DNA of 26,484 bases, from assembly GCA_009787745.1 (NCBI GenBank), contig WQST01000009.1, forward strand, positions 1-26,484, read 5' to 3'. The notes under the pieces were generated by a model. That model was not told the DNA's origin and ran no database searches. It saw only the letters and a program-made list of their open reading frames with translations. The position numbers were made by a program, and so were the translations under genes. Below, piece after piece: positions 1 through 8,310 of this stretch; the stretch's first letter is position 1; every line of letters begins with the position of its first letter. Source of the DNA: Lachnospiraceae bacterium (lineage in GTDB: Bacteria > Bacillota > Clostridia > Lachnospirales > Lachnospiraceae).

Positions 1-884
1 GTTTTGCTCCTTCCGACAGCGACCACCCTTGCCTCGCCTTTTGTATTGACGCATAATAATTTGACTCCGGCTTTAAGTTCACTGATATAATTCGTTGAAT
101 TCTCCGGTGCCATAACATAAGAATGCACCGACCCGGCATTAACTCTAAATGGCCGCAAATCCATATATGGAAGGTAATGTGTTTCACTGCATACCATTAT
201 GCCCCCATTTGAGGTAGAGCCGATAATCATTCCCTCATCCTGCCCCATTAAAGAAACAGTGTCAATACAGCTTCTGTCACCAAGCCCAATATATTCAATT
301 GATTCAACAATAACTTCACTAAGGGCAACCTTATTAGCCGCTTCTAATAAAACATTGGTTTTATCCAAATCGTCAGAACTCCAGTCACTTAATACTATCC
401 CATCCGGCCCCCGTTCTAAAACTTGTGATGTTACCATCGCATCTTCTAATGACATAACCACTTTCAGTAAGATCGTTTTTGCTTTCTTATGTTCAATCTG
501 TGCAATAATAAGCTCCAAGGGGATATTTGTTTGGTCTTTAAACTGAATTACCAAATAATCATACTGTATTCCCGACTTCCATGCTGTATCTAAAGATTTT
601 TCATCATTTACATAAACAAAAAGCCCACAACGGAAATTCTGTTTTTTGACCGCATTTAATATCATTTCTTTTTCTGCTATGACTAATGATGATTTCGGGA
701 TTTTACCAAGGTCTTTTACATCAACCACATAGTAAATAATCTCAAATCTTGCACCGAATTCTTCTAAAGGACCTATTGTAGCATTAACAAGCAGTCTTTG
801 AACCGTTACGGTTGTAACTGCCGCTAATAACTCATCTTTATGATTAAAGCGACGCAGATCAATCCATATATTTTCTTTTACCAT
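1..884 (-). CDS. 3-dehydroquinate synthase II family protein (GriH/MJ1249-like), 3' end outside window
   Basis: I translated this stretch by hand. It starts at ATG 884 (MVKENIWIDLRRF) after a GTGAGG ribosome site and stays open to the left edge, giving about 294 residues of a protein that usually has 350-400. Segments typical of dehydroquinate synthase II are visible: a GLGDRSCIDT motif, then GEGMIIGS-type and SNGG segments, then RPFRVNAGSVHSYV at about residues 243-256, then YISELKAG. The archaeal enzyme MJ1249 oxidatively deaminates and cyclises an amino-dideoxyheptulosonate to 3-dehydroquinate. The actinobacterial homologue GriH instead makes 3-amino-4-hydroxybenzoate. The partner aldolase gene lies 15 bp upstream and the context is a biosynthetic cluster rather than aromatic amino acid genes, so I favour the GriH-like role. 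The family call is firm; the product is inferred. Confidence 0.85.
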   Translation of the reverse strand, partial: MVKENIWIDLRRFNHKDELLAAVTTVTVQRLLVNATIGPLEEFGARFEIIYYVVDVKDLGKIPKSSLVIAEKEMILNAVKKQNFRCGLFVYVNDEKSLDTAWKSGIQYDYLVIQFKDQTNIPLELIIAQIEHKKAKTILLKVVMSLEDAMVTSQVLERGPDGIVLSDWSSDDLDKTNVLLEAANKVALSEVIVESIEYIGLGDRSCIDTVSLMGQDEGMIIGSTSNGGIMVCSETHYLPYMDLRPFRVNAGSVHSYVMAPENSTNYISELKAGVKLLCVNTKGEARVVAVGRSK

Positions 885-899
885 AAAACAATCCTCACT

Positions 900-1664
900 T
901 TATAATAATTTTTCTCTAAGCATAATATTTCTAAGTTGCTTAACACATTCTCCGGGATTCTCTGATTGAAATATATTTCTTCCCATGCAAACTCCTAAGC
1001 AGCCCGCTTCCATAGCAGTTTGAACTTTCGCAAGCATCACCTGGCGTTCTTCCGTCCATTCTCCGCCTGCGACCAAAACTTTAATTTCGTTACCTTTTAT
1101 TTCCTCCGCATATTCTTCCATTCCGGTAAAATACGGTATTTTAACAATATCCGCCCCCAGTTCAGCAGATATTCTAATGCCATGCAAAATATAAGGAGCC
1201 GATTCAACGGATCCGCATATTATTGATGATGGCGGATAAACCATCGTAAGTAATGGCAGACCATAAGTTTCACACCGATTTGATATATGAGCTAAATCAG
1301 AAAGCATTTGCTCTACGCCGCATGGTTCAAGATTAATATGAACAGAAACACCATCCGCGCCAAAATATAATGCTTCCTCGACTGTCCCAACCAAGATTTT
1401 TGAATTTTTGTTTTGTGAAAAATTCAAACCGCCTGACAAATGCATGAAAATACCGGTTTTATTGTTAATCGCGTTGCCTAAAGCTTTTAGAACCCCCTTA
1501 TGTAGAATAAAAGCATCCGGACAAATGTTTGAGATAAGCTTTCTTATTGAAGCAAACGACTCCATCCCCTCTATTGAACCACTTGTTATTCCGTGATCTA
1601 TTGCCGCAAACACACAGTCATCCGATTTAAATATCCGCTTTAAACGAATTTCTTTTCCTGCCAT
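900..1664 (-). CDS. DhnA/GriI-type class I aldolase (2-amino-3,7-dideoxyheptulosonate synthase family)
   Basis: This is a (beta/alpha)8 class I aldolase that would condense L-aspartate semialdehyde with a ketose phosphate or dihydroxyacetone phosphate. From the ATG at 1664 it has 254 residues. Visible are FAAIDHG with the catalytic Asp at 23, MVYPP with Tyr143, and ADIVKIPY with the Schiff-base Lys175, matching the Asp/Tyr/Lys set of the archaeal enzyme MJ0400. An open frame extends upstream to 1703 into the previous gene. I chose 1664 because an AGGAG lies 8 nt before it and the protein then begins directly with the aldolase fold. Its product would feed the dehydroquinate synthase II next door; the pair corresponds to GriI and GriH of grixazone biosynthesis. 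Whether the second substrate is dihydroxyacetone phosphate (giving aminohydroxybenzoate) or deoxyketofructose phosphate (giving dehydroquinate) cannot be read from the sequence. Confidence 0.87.
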   Translation of the reverse strand: MAGKEIRLKRIFKSDDCVFAAIDHGITSGSIEGMESFASIRKLISNICPDAFILHKGVLKALGNAINNKTGIFMHLSGGLNFSQNKNSKILVGTVEEALYFGADGVSVHINLEPCGVEQMLSDLAHISNRCETYGLPLLTMVYPPSSIICGSVESAPYILHGIRISAELGADIVKIPYFTGMEEYAEEIKGNEIKVLVAGGEWTEERQVMLAKVQTAMEAGCLGVCMGRNIFQSENPGECVKQLRNIMLREKLL

Positions 1665-1683
1665 AAGTTTATCTCCTACGTAA

Positions 1684-2916
1684 TCATTTACTATAGTACT
1701 CAAGCACTTTATTGATAGCTTTTATTACATCTTCCACATCCTCTGCACTACTTAACAGAATCGTTTGCGGAAGCCATACCAAACTTTTGCTAAACCGCAT
1801 TGCCGTCGGAAATTGGGAATTCATCTCTCTTCGCATTTCATCTGAATAAAATTGTTTGCAAAATTTAAGATTGTAAACCAACTCTTTGTATCCACAGTGA
1901 CAAGGTATGCCTTCTGTTTCTAAATAAATTGCCAAACGCTTTCCTGAAAGCAAAGATTGATATTCCTTTTTTATTATTAATAGATAGGAATAATTTCCAT
2001 GAGAAGTAGCCGGTTTCTTTAAAATAATCGGTTCTAGCAGGGGATTATCTTTTAATAACTTATCCAATAAAATACGGTTTTTTATTCTCCGCTCTTCTTG
2101 GTCTTGAACTTTATCTAACTGCGTCAGGGCAATGCTCGCCTGAAACTCTGTGGGGCGATAATTTTCGCTCATATTTATGTGTGAACGCCAATCTTCACCA
2201 AGCGGCCTTCCGCAGCTTTGTATTGAAAACATTCTTTCAAATAATTTTTCGTCATTTACAGCTACAAAACCACCTTCCCCGCAATTTAAGTTCTTTGAAG
2301 CCTCAAAGCTGAAAATGCTGATATCGCCAAAAGAAGCAACATGTTTATGATTATAATTGCAACTGATTGCATGCGCACAATCCTGAACCAAAAAGAGGTT
2401 ATGTTCTTCACAAATTCTTTTAATTTTTTCCATATCGCACGGATATCCTGCGCAATGCAAAATTAAAACCGCTTTTGTCTTACTTGTGATTTTGGCTTCA
2501 ATCAGCCCCCCGTCAATATTACCGCTTTCATCAATGTCAACAAAGACAGGCTTTAAGCGATATTTATACAATGGCGCTATCGTACTAAAAAAGGTATAGG
2601 GCGTTGTAATAACTTCACTGCCTTCTTTTAAATCAAGCCCCGCAAATGCCAAATGAAGTGCTGAAGTTCCGCTGTTTACAAATATCCCATACCGAGTTCC
2701 CAAAAAACTACCGAAACGCTGTTCGAATTTCGCTATCTCACTTTCATTTTCATATTGAAATTTTAAATGATTGGTGTACTTGGCTCTTGACCATACCCCG
2801 CTTTTTAATATTTGGAGTAAATTTTCACAATCTGCATCTGAAAATTCCGGCCAAGTTGTATAAGGCTTCTCGCGCACCGGCATGCCACCGAATAACGCCA
2901 ATTTATCCCGACTCAT
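1684..2916 (-). CDS. DegT/DnrJ/EryC1/StrS PLP aminotransferase, StsC/AHBA-synthase-like
   Basis: A fold-type I PLP enzyme of 410 residues. It has NSGTSALHLA at 81-90, the cofactor-binding Asp179 in VQDCAHA, and the PLP lysine Lys208 in FSFEASKNLNCGEGG. The N-terminus (LALFGGMPV) and the segment NYRPTEFQAS recall the ketocyclitol aminotransferases (StsC) and 3-amino-5-hydroxybenzoate synthase (RifK) more than the hexose aminotransferases. It would transaminate a keto sugar, a ketocyclitol or a cyclic keto-acid, usually with Glu or Gln as donor. The ATG is preceded by AAGGA at good spacing and overlaps the end of the glycosyltransferase gene by 14 bp, so the two are probably translationally coupled. 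A second DegT gene at 6306-7472 is clearly divergent, which suggests two separate amination steps. Family certain, substrate unknown. Confidence 0.88.
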   Translation of the reverse strand: MSRDKLALFGGMPVREKPYTTWPEFSDADCENLLQILKSGVWSRAKYTNHLKFQYENESEIAKFEQRFGSFLGTRYGIFVNSGTSALHLAFAGLDLKEGSEVITTPYTFFSTIAPLYKYRLKPVFVDIDESGNIDGGLIEAKITSKTKAVLILHCAGYPCDMEKIKRICEEHNLFLVQDCAHAISCNYNHKHVASFGDISIFSFEASKNLNCGEGGFVAVNDEKLFERMFSIQSCGRPLGEDWRSHINMSENYRPTEFQASIALTQLDKVQDQEERRIKNRILLDKLLKDNPLLEPIILKKPATSHGNYSYLLIIKKEYQSLLSGKRLAIYLETEGIPCHCGYKELVYNLKFCKQFYSDEMRREMNSQFPTAMRFSKSLVWLPQTILLSSAEDVEDVIKAINKVLEYYSK

Positions 2917-3823
2917 ATGATATCCTTCTTTCTAAAAAATCTTTGGGTTTCAGCGATTTATTATATATATATTGATACAACTCAAGAATAAATGGATCTT
3001 CATGCTTTTGATAAAAATAATCAAAACCGGCATTGCGCTCGCTATCAGGGTTTTTATGCGCATGTGTTATATGGTATATGCGATTATCCCGGTCGTAAAC
3101 AATTTCTAAACCGGCTTTTATCAGCCTATACCCAAACTCAAAATCCTCTCCGCCCCATACTTTGAAATTCATATCAAAACCGCCAAATTTCAGAGCCGTT
3201 TTGCGGCAAATACTAATACTGCCGCCAACACAACCTATCCAGCGTAAGCTTTCCGTCCCCTCGGTCAATAAGATTTCGGTGATGAGTTTTTCTAATCGTG
3301 ACATTCTACCGGTTTTTTCAAACTGCTCCCGATTATCAAAAACAGCATTTAAGGATAAGCGTTTCCCTAATGATTTGCCGGGGGTTTTTATTTTTAAAAA
3401 ATCATAATATTCACCATTTTCCGGATTGCTTAATAAGGTATACTCCGGCAAATCATATATTGGGTTGTGCACGAATACGTTTTTTCTTTTCGCATGAATT
3501 TCTGAATGTTTTCTGATAAAACTTGGTGGCAAAATGATATCGTCGTCAATGAATAGGACGACTTCGCCTTTTGCCATATGAAGCCCGGAATTTCTCGCCG
3601 CAGAACGGCCGCTATTATTTTGATAGATAATCTGTAGGGGAAACAAATAGGTTTTTTTAATAAATGAACCGATGGGAGGATCAGAGCCATCATCAATAAT
3701 AATCACATCGAATATTCCCTCTGCCCCTTCTTGATAATTCAAGGATTCTAAAAGATATTTCGTTCTTGTCCATTTATTAAAGTAAGGGACTATAATTGTA
3801 ATTGTTGGTAAACTAAGCGGCAT
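2903..3823 (-). CDS. GT2-family glycosyltransferase
   Basis: A GT-A fold glycosyltransferase of 306 residues from ATG 3823. It has ITIIVPYFN at the N-terminus, IIIDDGSD at about 41-48, the FIDDD metal/nucleotide-sugar motif at about 91-95, and a C-terminal WGGEDFEFGYRL segment typical of the galactosyltransferase-type extension. No membrane segments are visible, so a cytosolic enzyme is likely. The frame stays open to 3841 from a TTG, but the ATG at 3823 has a GGGGA ribosome site. That ATG also shares one base with the stop codon of the upstream radical SAM gene (TAATG), a coupling arrangement that makes this start more likely. It would attach a sugar to the cluster product or its intermediate; acceptor and donor are unknown. 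Confidence 0.88.
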   Translation of the reverse strand: MPLSLPTITIIVPYFNKWTRTKYLLESLNYQEGAEGIFDVIIIDDGSDPPIGSFIKKTYLFPLQIIYQNNSGRSAARNSGLHMAKGEVVLFIDDDIILPPSFIRKHSEIHAKRKNVFVHNPIYDLPEYTLLSNPENGEYYDFLKIKTPGKSLGKRLSLNAVFDNREQFEKTGRMSRLEKLITEILLTEGTESLRWIGCVGGSISICRKTALKFGGFDMNFKVWGGEDFEFGYRLIKAGLEIVYDRDNRIYHITHAHKNPDSERNAGFDYFYQKHEDPFILELYQYIYNKSLKPKDFLERRISYESG

Positions 3824-4884
3824 TACTTTGTCCCCTGCCAACTTCCATACTCTTCTTTATCCCATAATTGGCAACATTGAAAGCAAACCGGAAGAGGTTT
3901 TCCGTGGTTAAAATTCTCTATATATTTCCGTCTTTTCTCACTTCTCCATATCTCTGCGATTGATTGCGTAAATACATTTCCGATGACAAAATCCGGAAAA
4001 TCCGGGCAAAGCACGACGTCGCCATTCGGCTGTACATTAATTTTGTATTTTATGCTCCAGCAACCATCGGTCTTATCATACGGAATCAGACCCTCATCCT
4101 GTAAATAGTATCTATAACCATCCCGGTTCATTATATTGGGATATGTTACCTTCTCTTTATATTTATTGCTGATTTGATTTATCTTTTCCTCGCCAAGAGT
4201 AAAATCCTGCAATGTCATCAAGTCGCCCCTGAATGAATCAATGGCATTAATCTTTTCTAAAGCAAACCCATAGTCATCATGAAGCATTTTTTTGTATTTG
4301 ACTATGGTTTTATCAGGATAAGACATTAATAATTGAAAAAACATTGTCCCAATGCCAATCGTAAATACTTCATCCGCAAGTTCATCAAGCTTGCCTATAT
4401 TATATGGCATTATTACTGTTGCACTTGATATAAAAGGGAATATTCGTTTGATGGAATTAATCCTTTGTACCCCATCCGCAATTTTTTGAAATAAATCAGG
4501 ATGTTTCCTTAATAAATCGTGCTCAACCTTTAGCGCATCAATGGATACTTGTAAAAAATCTAATTTTGAGTCAACGATATCCTGTGCATATTTATACAGT
4601 AAAGTGCCGTTTGTCACCATAAAACAACGCATTCTTCTTTTCTTTATGCTCTTGATAATTTCAAAGATATCCGGATGAAGCAACGGTTCCCCGCCCCAAA
4701 GATTCACATTTCTGATCCCGCTTCGCTGGGCGTCATCTAAAATTAGATTAACTTGATCCAAGCTAAGTTGAAATTGCTTTTCATATAGATGCTTGTTTTT
4801 ACGTATATCATTTTGCCCGCAAAATGGACAAGTCAAATTACAGGCATAAGTCAATAATAAAGTTAAAATTGAAGGATTTTCCAT
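3823..4884 (-). CDS. Radical SAM protein with C-terminal SPASM-like cysteines
   Basis: A radical SAM enzyme of 353 residues. The CxxxCxxC cluster is at Cys15, Cys19 and Cys22 (CNLTCPFC), and the SAM-binding GGEP is at 64-67. The C-terminal region has a Cys in DGCWSIKY, then NVQPNGDVVLCPDF, IGNVFTQSIAEIW, and a closing CFQCC. This is the layout of SPASM or Twitch domains, which hold auxiliary Fe-S clusters. Relatives act on carrier- or peptide-bound substrates, or oxidise sugars and cyclitols (BtrN). The gene follows the carrier-protein gene by 12 bp with an AAGGTGA ribosome site, and a second radical SAM gene lies on the other side of the carrier gene. No precursor-peptide gene was found nearby, so a RiPP role is not supported. 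Reaction unknown. Confidence 0.85.
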   Translation of the reverse strand: MENPSILTLLLTYACNLTCPFCGQNDIRKNKHLYEKQFQLSLDQVNLILDDAQRSGIRNVNLWGGEPLLHPDIFEIIKSIKKRRMRCFMVTNGTLLYKYAQDIVDSKLDFLQVSIDALKVEHDLLRKHPDLFQKIADGVQRINSIKRIFPFISSATVIMPYNIGKLDELADEVFTIGIGTMFFQLLMSYPDKTIVKYKKMLHDDYGFALEKINAIDSFRGDLMTLQDFTLGEEKINQISNKYKEKVTYPNIMNRDGYRYYLQDEGLIPYDKTDGCWSIKYKINVQPNGDVVLCPDFPDFVIGNVFTQSIAEIWRSEKRRKYIENFNHGKPLPVCFQCCQLWDKEEYGSWQGTK

Positions 4885-4896
4885 GAATCACCTTAT

Positions 4897-5160
4897 TTAT
4901 GAATTATTTTGCACAATTACATTTTCCATAACGTAGCTTGTTAAACTGCTAATCTCATATAGAATATTTTCATTAAGATATTCATCCTCAAACTCGAAAT
5001 CAAACTCATTTTCAATCGACAGCAGATATTGCAAGACATCAATCGAAGTCATTTCAAAATAAGAATATAAGTTGGCATTTTCATCAACATTTACAATCTC
5101 TTTTTGAAACAAATCTTCTGCCAATTTGCAAATTTTTTCTTGTACCTGCGTTTTTTCCAT
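4897..5160 (-). CDS. Acyl/peptidyl carrier protein
   Basis: A small acidic protein of 87 residues with the four-helix carrier-protein pattern. The phosphopantetheine serine is probably Ser39 in FEMTSIDVLQYLL, where the usual DSL is replaced by TSI. Neighbouring residues (NVDENANLYSYF before it, IENEFDFEFEDE after it) fit the family. It lies between two radical SAM genes and shares an operon with a free-standing adenylating enzyme. The likely system is one in which an aryl acid or amino acid is loaded as a thioester on this carrier and then modified. The start is well fixed: AGGAGGTG precedes the ATG, the strongest ribosome site in the operon, and sits directly after a perfect hairpin. The unusual Thr-Ser makes it worth checking that Ser39 is the modified residue. 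Confidence 0.82.
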   Translation of the reverse strand: MEKTQVQEKICKLAEDLFQKEIVNVDENANLYSYFEMTSIDVLQYLLSIENEFDFEFEDEYLNENILYEISSLTSYVMENVIVQNNS

Positions 5161-5174
5161 TTTTTACACCTCCT

Positions 5175-5196
5175 GTTTGAAAGTTTACTTTCAAAC
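5175..5196 (-). promoter_or_regulatory. Intercistronic hairpin just upstream of the carrier-protein ribosome site
   Basis: A perfect inverted repeat has 10-bp arms (5175-5184 and 5187-5196, GTTTGAAAGT) around a 2-nt centre. It lies in the 47-bp gap between the radical SAM gene and the carrier gene, and AGGAGG starts right after it in the transcript. There is no U-run behind it, so it is not an intrinsic terminator. A likely role is RNA processing or protection of the downstream mRNA, which would raise carrier-protein output relative to the enzymes. Confidence 0.6.
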
Positions 5197-5207
5197 TTCA
5201 CACCTCA

Positions 5208-6290
5208 TTATTTGTTTAAATATTTATGTAGCACTTGCTTAAAAGAACATATATTTCCGGAAATCAATCGTTCAAATACTACCGGATCTTTCCCATTGCA
5301 ATATCTCTTCGAAGGGCAATCGCGGCATTCCGCTTTTAAATTGCTACAATTCCCCCCATCCAGTTTCTTTATCATTTCAGATGATTTTCGCCACAATTCT
5401 TTTAACGGTTCATTATTAACATTTCCAATGAACCATTCCGGATTATTAATAAATGTCGTACTACCGGTCACATCGCCGTTATGGTTAATTACAATCATTT
5501 TTCTGTAGGCGGCATTATCTCCTAATCCGTATCTGTAAACGAGCTGCATATTTTTTAACTGCTTTACATTTATTTTTTCAGCTTTTAATAATGGATATAG
5601 ATAACTTGGAAGAACACAAACAACTTGAAAATTTTTATGTTCCATTTCTGCTGCCCAGTCTATAATCATTTTAAGAATATTAAGGCTTTTGGCAATATCA
5701 ACGGAAAAACTATTGCCTTTAACCTTTTCACCTACATTCATTATCATTTGAATATCAATTCCGCAAGCACCAAGCGAAAAAGAAAAATTAAGCAAATCTA
5801 AGATATCTTCACAACTGCCAATTTGAAAAACGTAGTTAATAATAACAGAACTTATGTTCTTATCTATGTATCGAGCCAGATTCCGCACCACTATTTGATG
5901 TGTCCCTTTTCGCATGCGAATTGAATCATGTCTTTCGGCATTGGCGGAATCTAAAGAGACATGTAATTGGGATATTAGCCCTTTTTCTTGATCAAGCTTT
6001 TCTATATATCTGTCCAGAGCTAAACCATTTGTCACCAGCAAGCAGTCCAGATTTTTATCTCTAATCATTAAAAGTAGTTCCATAATTTCTTGATAAAGCA
6101 ATGGTTCGCCACCGGCAATATCAACAGTATTCACTCCCAATTCAACCGCGTCATTCAGTATCGAATCATATTGTTTAATCGTTAAACAAGTATTATCTTT
6201 ATTAACCGCATCGACATAACAATATTTACAATTTAATTGGCACTTCATCGTCGGGTATAAATGAAGCCTTGACGGTTTTTCTTTAACCAC
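5208..6290 (-). CDS. Radical SAM/SPASM domain protein
   Basis: A second radical SAM enzyme, 360 residues. CxxxCxxC is at Cys17, Cys21 and Cys24 (CQLNCKYC) and GGEP at 60-63. A long C-terminal half ends in a cysteine-rich SPASM-like region (CSNLKAECRDCPSKRYCNG, then a later Cys in NICSF). It is more similar in layout to the anSME/PqqE-type SPASM proteins than to the other radical SAM gene here, so the two probably catalyse different steps. The start is a GTG at 6290 with AGGAG about 10 nt upstream; no better ATG exists nearby. The gap to the upstream aminotransferase is 15 bp. It may act on the carrier-bound substrate or on a sugar or cyclitol; nothing in the sequence decides this. Confidence 0.85.
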   Translation of the reverse strand: MVKEKPSRLHLYPTMKCQLNCKYCYVDAVNKDNTCLTIKQYDSILNDAVELGVNTVDIAGGEPLLYQEIMELLLMIRDKNLDCLLVTNGLALDRYIEKLDQEKGLISQLHVSLDSANAERHDSIRMRKGTHQIVVRNLARYIDKNISSVIINYVFQIGSCEDILDLLNFSFSLGACGIDIQMIMNVGEKVKGNSFSVDIAKSLNILKMIIDWAAEMEHKNFQVVCVLPSYLYPLLKAEKINVKQLKNMQLVYRYGLGDNAAYRKMIVINHNGDVTGSTTFINNPEWFIGNVNNEPLKELWRKSSEMIKKLDGGNCSNLKAECRDCPSKRYCNGKDPVVFERLISGNICSFKQVLHKYLNK

Positions 6291-6305
6291 TACGTTCTTT
6301 CTCCT

Positions 6306-7472
6306 TTAAGATGCAAATGCTTTTGACGAAAAGAATTTCCTGATATGATTTGCAACATATTCTACTTCGTAAACCGTCATCGCCGGGTAAAGCGGAAGTG
6401 TCAATACTTCCCCCGCAAGCTTATCTGTTACTTCAAGCTCAACTGTATCCGCGATAATTTTCTTAAAATAGGGGAACTGATAGACCGGACGAAAATGCAC
6501 CGTCGTTTTTATCCCTTGATTGGCTAAATATGAAATTAATCGGTCTCTTTTGCTAAATTTTTCATCATTAATGATTCTTACTGCCATAATGTACCATGAC
6601 GAATTTCCACCCACTAAGCTTTCTAAAAACATTAAACCCGGTACATCGGACAGGATTTCTTTATATCTACAGACTAAAGCCTCTCTTAAACTATGCATTA
6701 GATTAAGCTTTTTTAATTGTACGATTCCTATTGCCGCTTCAATATCCGTCATATTATATTTATATCCTAAACTCTGAACTTCATTTTGTAATGTCATATC
6801 TAAAGCTTGCCGATCATCTATTTTGTGCATCCCAAAAATTCTTTTTTCTCTGATCCTTTCAGCCAACTCATGATCGCTCGTTGTAACCATGCCGCCATCC
6901 CCGATAGAAAGCGTTTTTGTTGCTTGAAAACTAAAGCAGATCAGATTCCGAATGCGCGTTTCGTCGGCACCGGTATATTTACCATTTAAGACCGTCGGTA
7001 ATGCATGTGCCGCATCCTCAATTAAAGCAAGATTATATTTCTGACATATTTTAATAATTGCTTCCAAATCACAAGGGTAACCGGCATAATGGACGATCAG
7101 AATCGCTTTGGTTTTAGGGGAAACTTTTTTTTCCACTGAAACGGGATCTATACACATGTCATGCGAATTAATATCTGCAAAAACAGGTTTTGCTCCTGTG
7201 TACTTAATAGCCAGTATCGTCGAGCAAAATGTCATTGCCGTTGTGATTACTTCATCCCCGGCCCCTATCCCCAAAACATCTACACTTAAGTGAAGAGCCG
7301 CCGTCGCAGAATTAACTGCAATTGCTTCAGCTGCACCAACATATTTGCGGAATTCTCTTTCAAAAGTGGAGACCATTGGTCCCATTCCGATCATTTTTCT
7401 GCGTATTGCTTTTTTTACAGCAATCTCTTCTTGTTCATCAAAATATGGGATATGTAAAGGCACTTGCATCAT
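6306..7472 (-). CDS. DegT/DnrJ/EryC1/StrS PLP aminotransferase (sugar-aminotransferase-like)
   Basis: A fold-type I PLP aminotransferase of 388 residues, close to the length of nucleotide-sugar aminotransferases. It begins with VPLHIPYFDEQE and GPMVSTFEREF as in hexose aminotransferases. It has NSATAALHL at 54-62, the pyridine-binding Asp153 in IEDAAHALP, and the catalytic Lys186 in FSFQATKTLSIGDGG. A C-terminal VHFRPVYQFPYF segment is the usual substrate-pocket region. This enzyme differs in motif detail from the DegT protein at 1684-2916, pointing to a second substrate. Two ATG codons lie three bases apart at 7472 and 7469, and the ribosome site is weak (AAGAAAAG), so expression may depend on the upstream gene. 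It likely supplies an amino sugar for the glycosyltransferase, by inference. Confidence 0.88.
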   Translation of the reverse strand: MMQVPLHIPYFDEQEEIAVKKAIRRKMIGMGPMVSTFEREFRKYVGAAEAIAVNSATAALHLSVDVLGIGAGDEVITTAMTFCSTILAIKYTGAKPVFADINSHDMCIDPVSVEKKVSPKTKAILIVHYAGYPCDLEAIIKICQKYNLALIEDAAHALPTVLNGKYTGADETRIRNLICFSFQATKTLSIGDGGMVTTSDHELAERIREKRIFGMHKIDDRQALDMTLQNEVQSLGYKYNMTDIEAAIGIVQLKKLNLMHSLREALVCRYKEILSDVPGLMFLESLVGGNSSWYIMAVRIINDEKFSKRDRLISYLANQGIKTTVHFRPVYQFPYFKKIIADTVELEVTDKLAGEVLTLPLYPAMTVYEVEYVANHIRKFFSSKAFAS

Positions 7473-7497
7473 AATTGTTATTCTTTTCTTTTTGAAT

Positions 7498-8286
7498 TTA
7501 GGTGATTTTTAACTTTATTTCTTCAAAATTTTCATTTCGAATCCATATAGAAAAAGATTCAGCTTGTGCAGATAATACTTTTGCTTGACTTTCATTAATT
7601 TGTGAATAAAAAATTTCTAAGTTACTCGCTTTTTGTTCGCTCTTGACTTGTTCCGGTTGATAAACTACTCTACCGGCAAATTTAAAGCCGGAAATAAATA
7701 CTTCTTCCCATTTAATCGGCGCCGAATAATGACTATATGGCAACTCTTCATAAAAGAATATTATTTGTGTTTCAGGGCAGGATGGCATGTGATTTAAAAC
7801 TGATTGCCGGACTGCCAGATGATCGCAGTGCCCACCGACCCCTGCCGGCACCCATATATACCGGTAACCACCCCGGACTAACTCCTTTACTAAATTATTA
7901 ACATCTTCACCGTTTTCTATCGGTGGTATTTGAGCTGTTTCCGAAAAAACATTGGCGGCTTTGGGCTGAAAAAGCGTCCTTACATTACTGATGCCTCTGT
8001 ATCCTGCTTCTTCTAAGCAGAAACGGTCATAACGAATTTTTGAGAAAGAAAACCATTGTTCTTCTTCTTTTTCTAATAATTTAAGCGTTTTTTCGCAATT
8101 CGCATAATTCCTGATATTAAAAGTTTCTTTGCCAAATATTGTATACGCGATTGCTTCCTCACGGGGAATTATCTTTTCTGATAATACATGCCCGATAGAG
8201 AATGCAATATCATCTAAATGAGGTTGCAGTAAAAGATGTCTTCCGCACATTTTGAAATTTCTGAACTTTAAAAAATCTATAACCAT
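7498..8286 (-). CDS. PIG-L/LmbE-family deacetylase
   Basis: A 262-residue protein with the zinc-site motif QPHLDD (His23, Asp25, Asp26; usual form PHPDD) and the second metal motif GGHCDH (His153, His156). These are the two signatures of the PIG-L/LmbE N-deacetylases. Members remove acetyl groups from GlcNAc-containing intermediates in mycothiol, bacillithiol and aminoglycoside biosynthesis; BtrD is the butirosin example. In this operon it lies between the carbamoyltransferase and aminotransferase genes and would free an amine on a sugar-bearing intermediate. The ATG at 8286 follows AAGGA with about 10 nt spacing. All metal-binding residues are present, so it should be active. Confidence 0.85.
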   Translation of the reverse strand: MVIDFLKFRNFKMCGRHLLLQPHLDDIAFSIGHVLSEKIIPREEAIAYTIFGKETFNIRNYANCEKTLKLLEKEEEQWFSFSKIRYDRFCLEEAGYRGISNVRTLFQPKAANVFSETAQIPPIENGEDVNNLVKELVRGGYRYIWVPAGVGGHCDHLAVRQSVLNHMPSCPETQIIFFYEELPYSHYSAPIKWEEVFISGFKFAGRVVYQPEQVKSEQKASNLEIFYSQINESQAKVLSAQAESFSIWIRNENFEEIKLKIT

Positions 8287-8310
8287 GCGATTAGCATCCT
8301 TGTGAGTTAA

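Noticed and set aside
3823..6290. RiPP cluster based on SPASM radical SAM proteins
   Set aside because: No short precursor-peptide ORF, leader-binding protein or peptidase gene is near. The only small ORF is a clear carrier protein.
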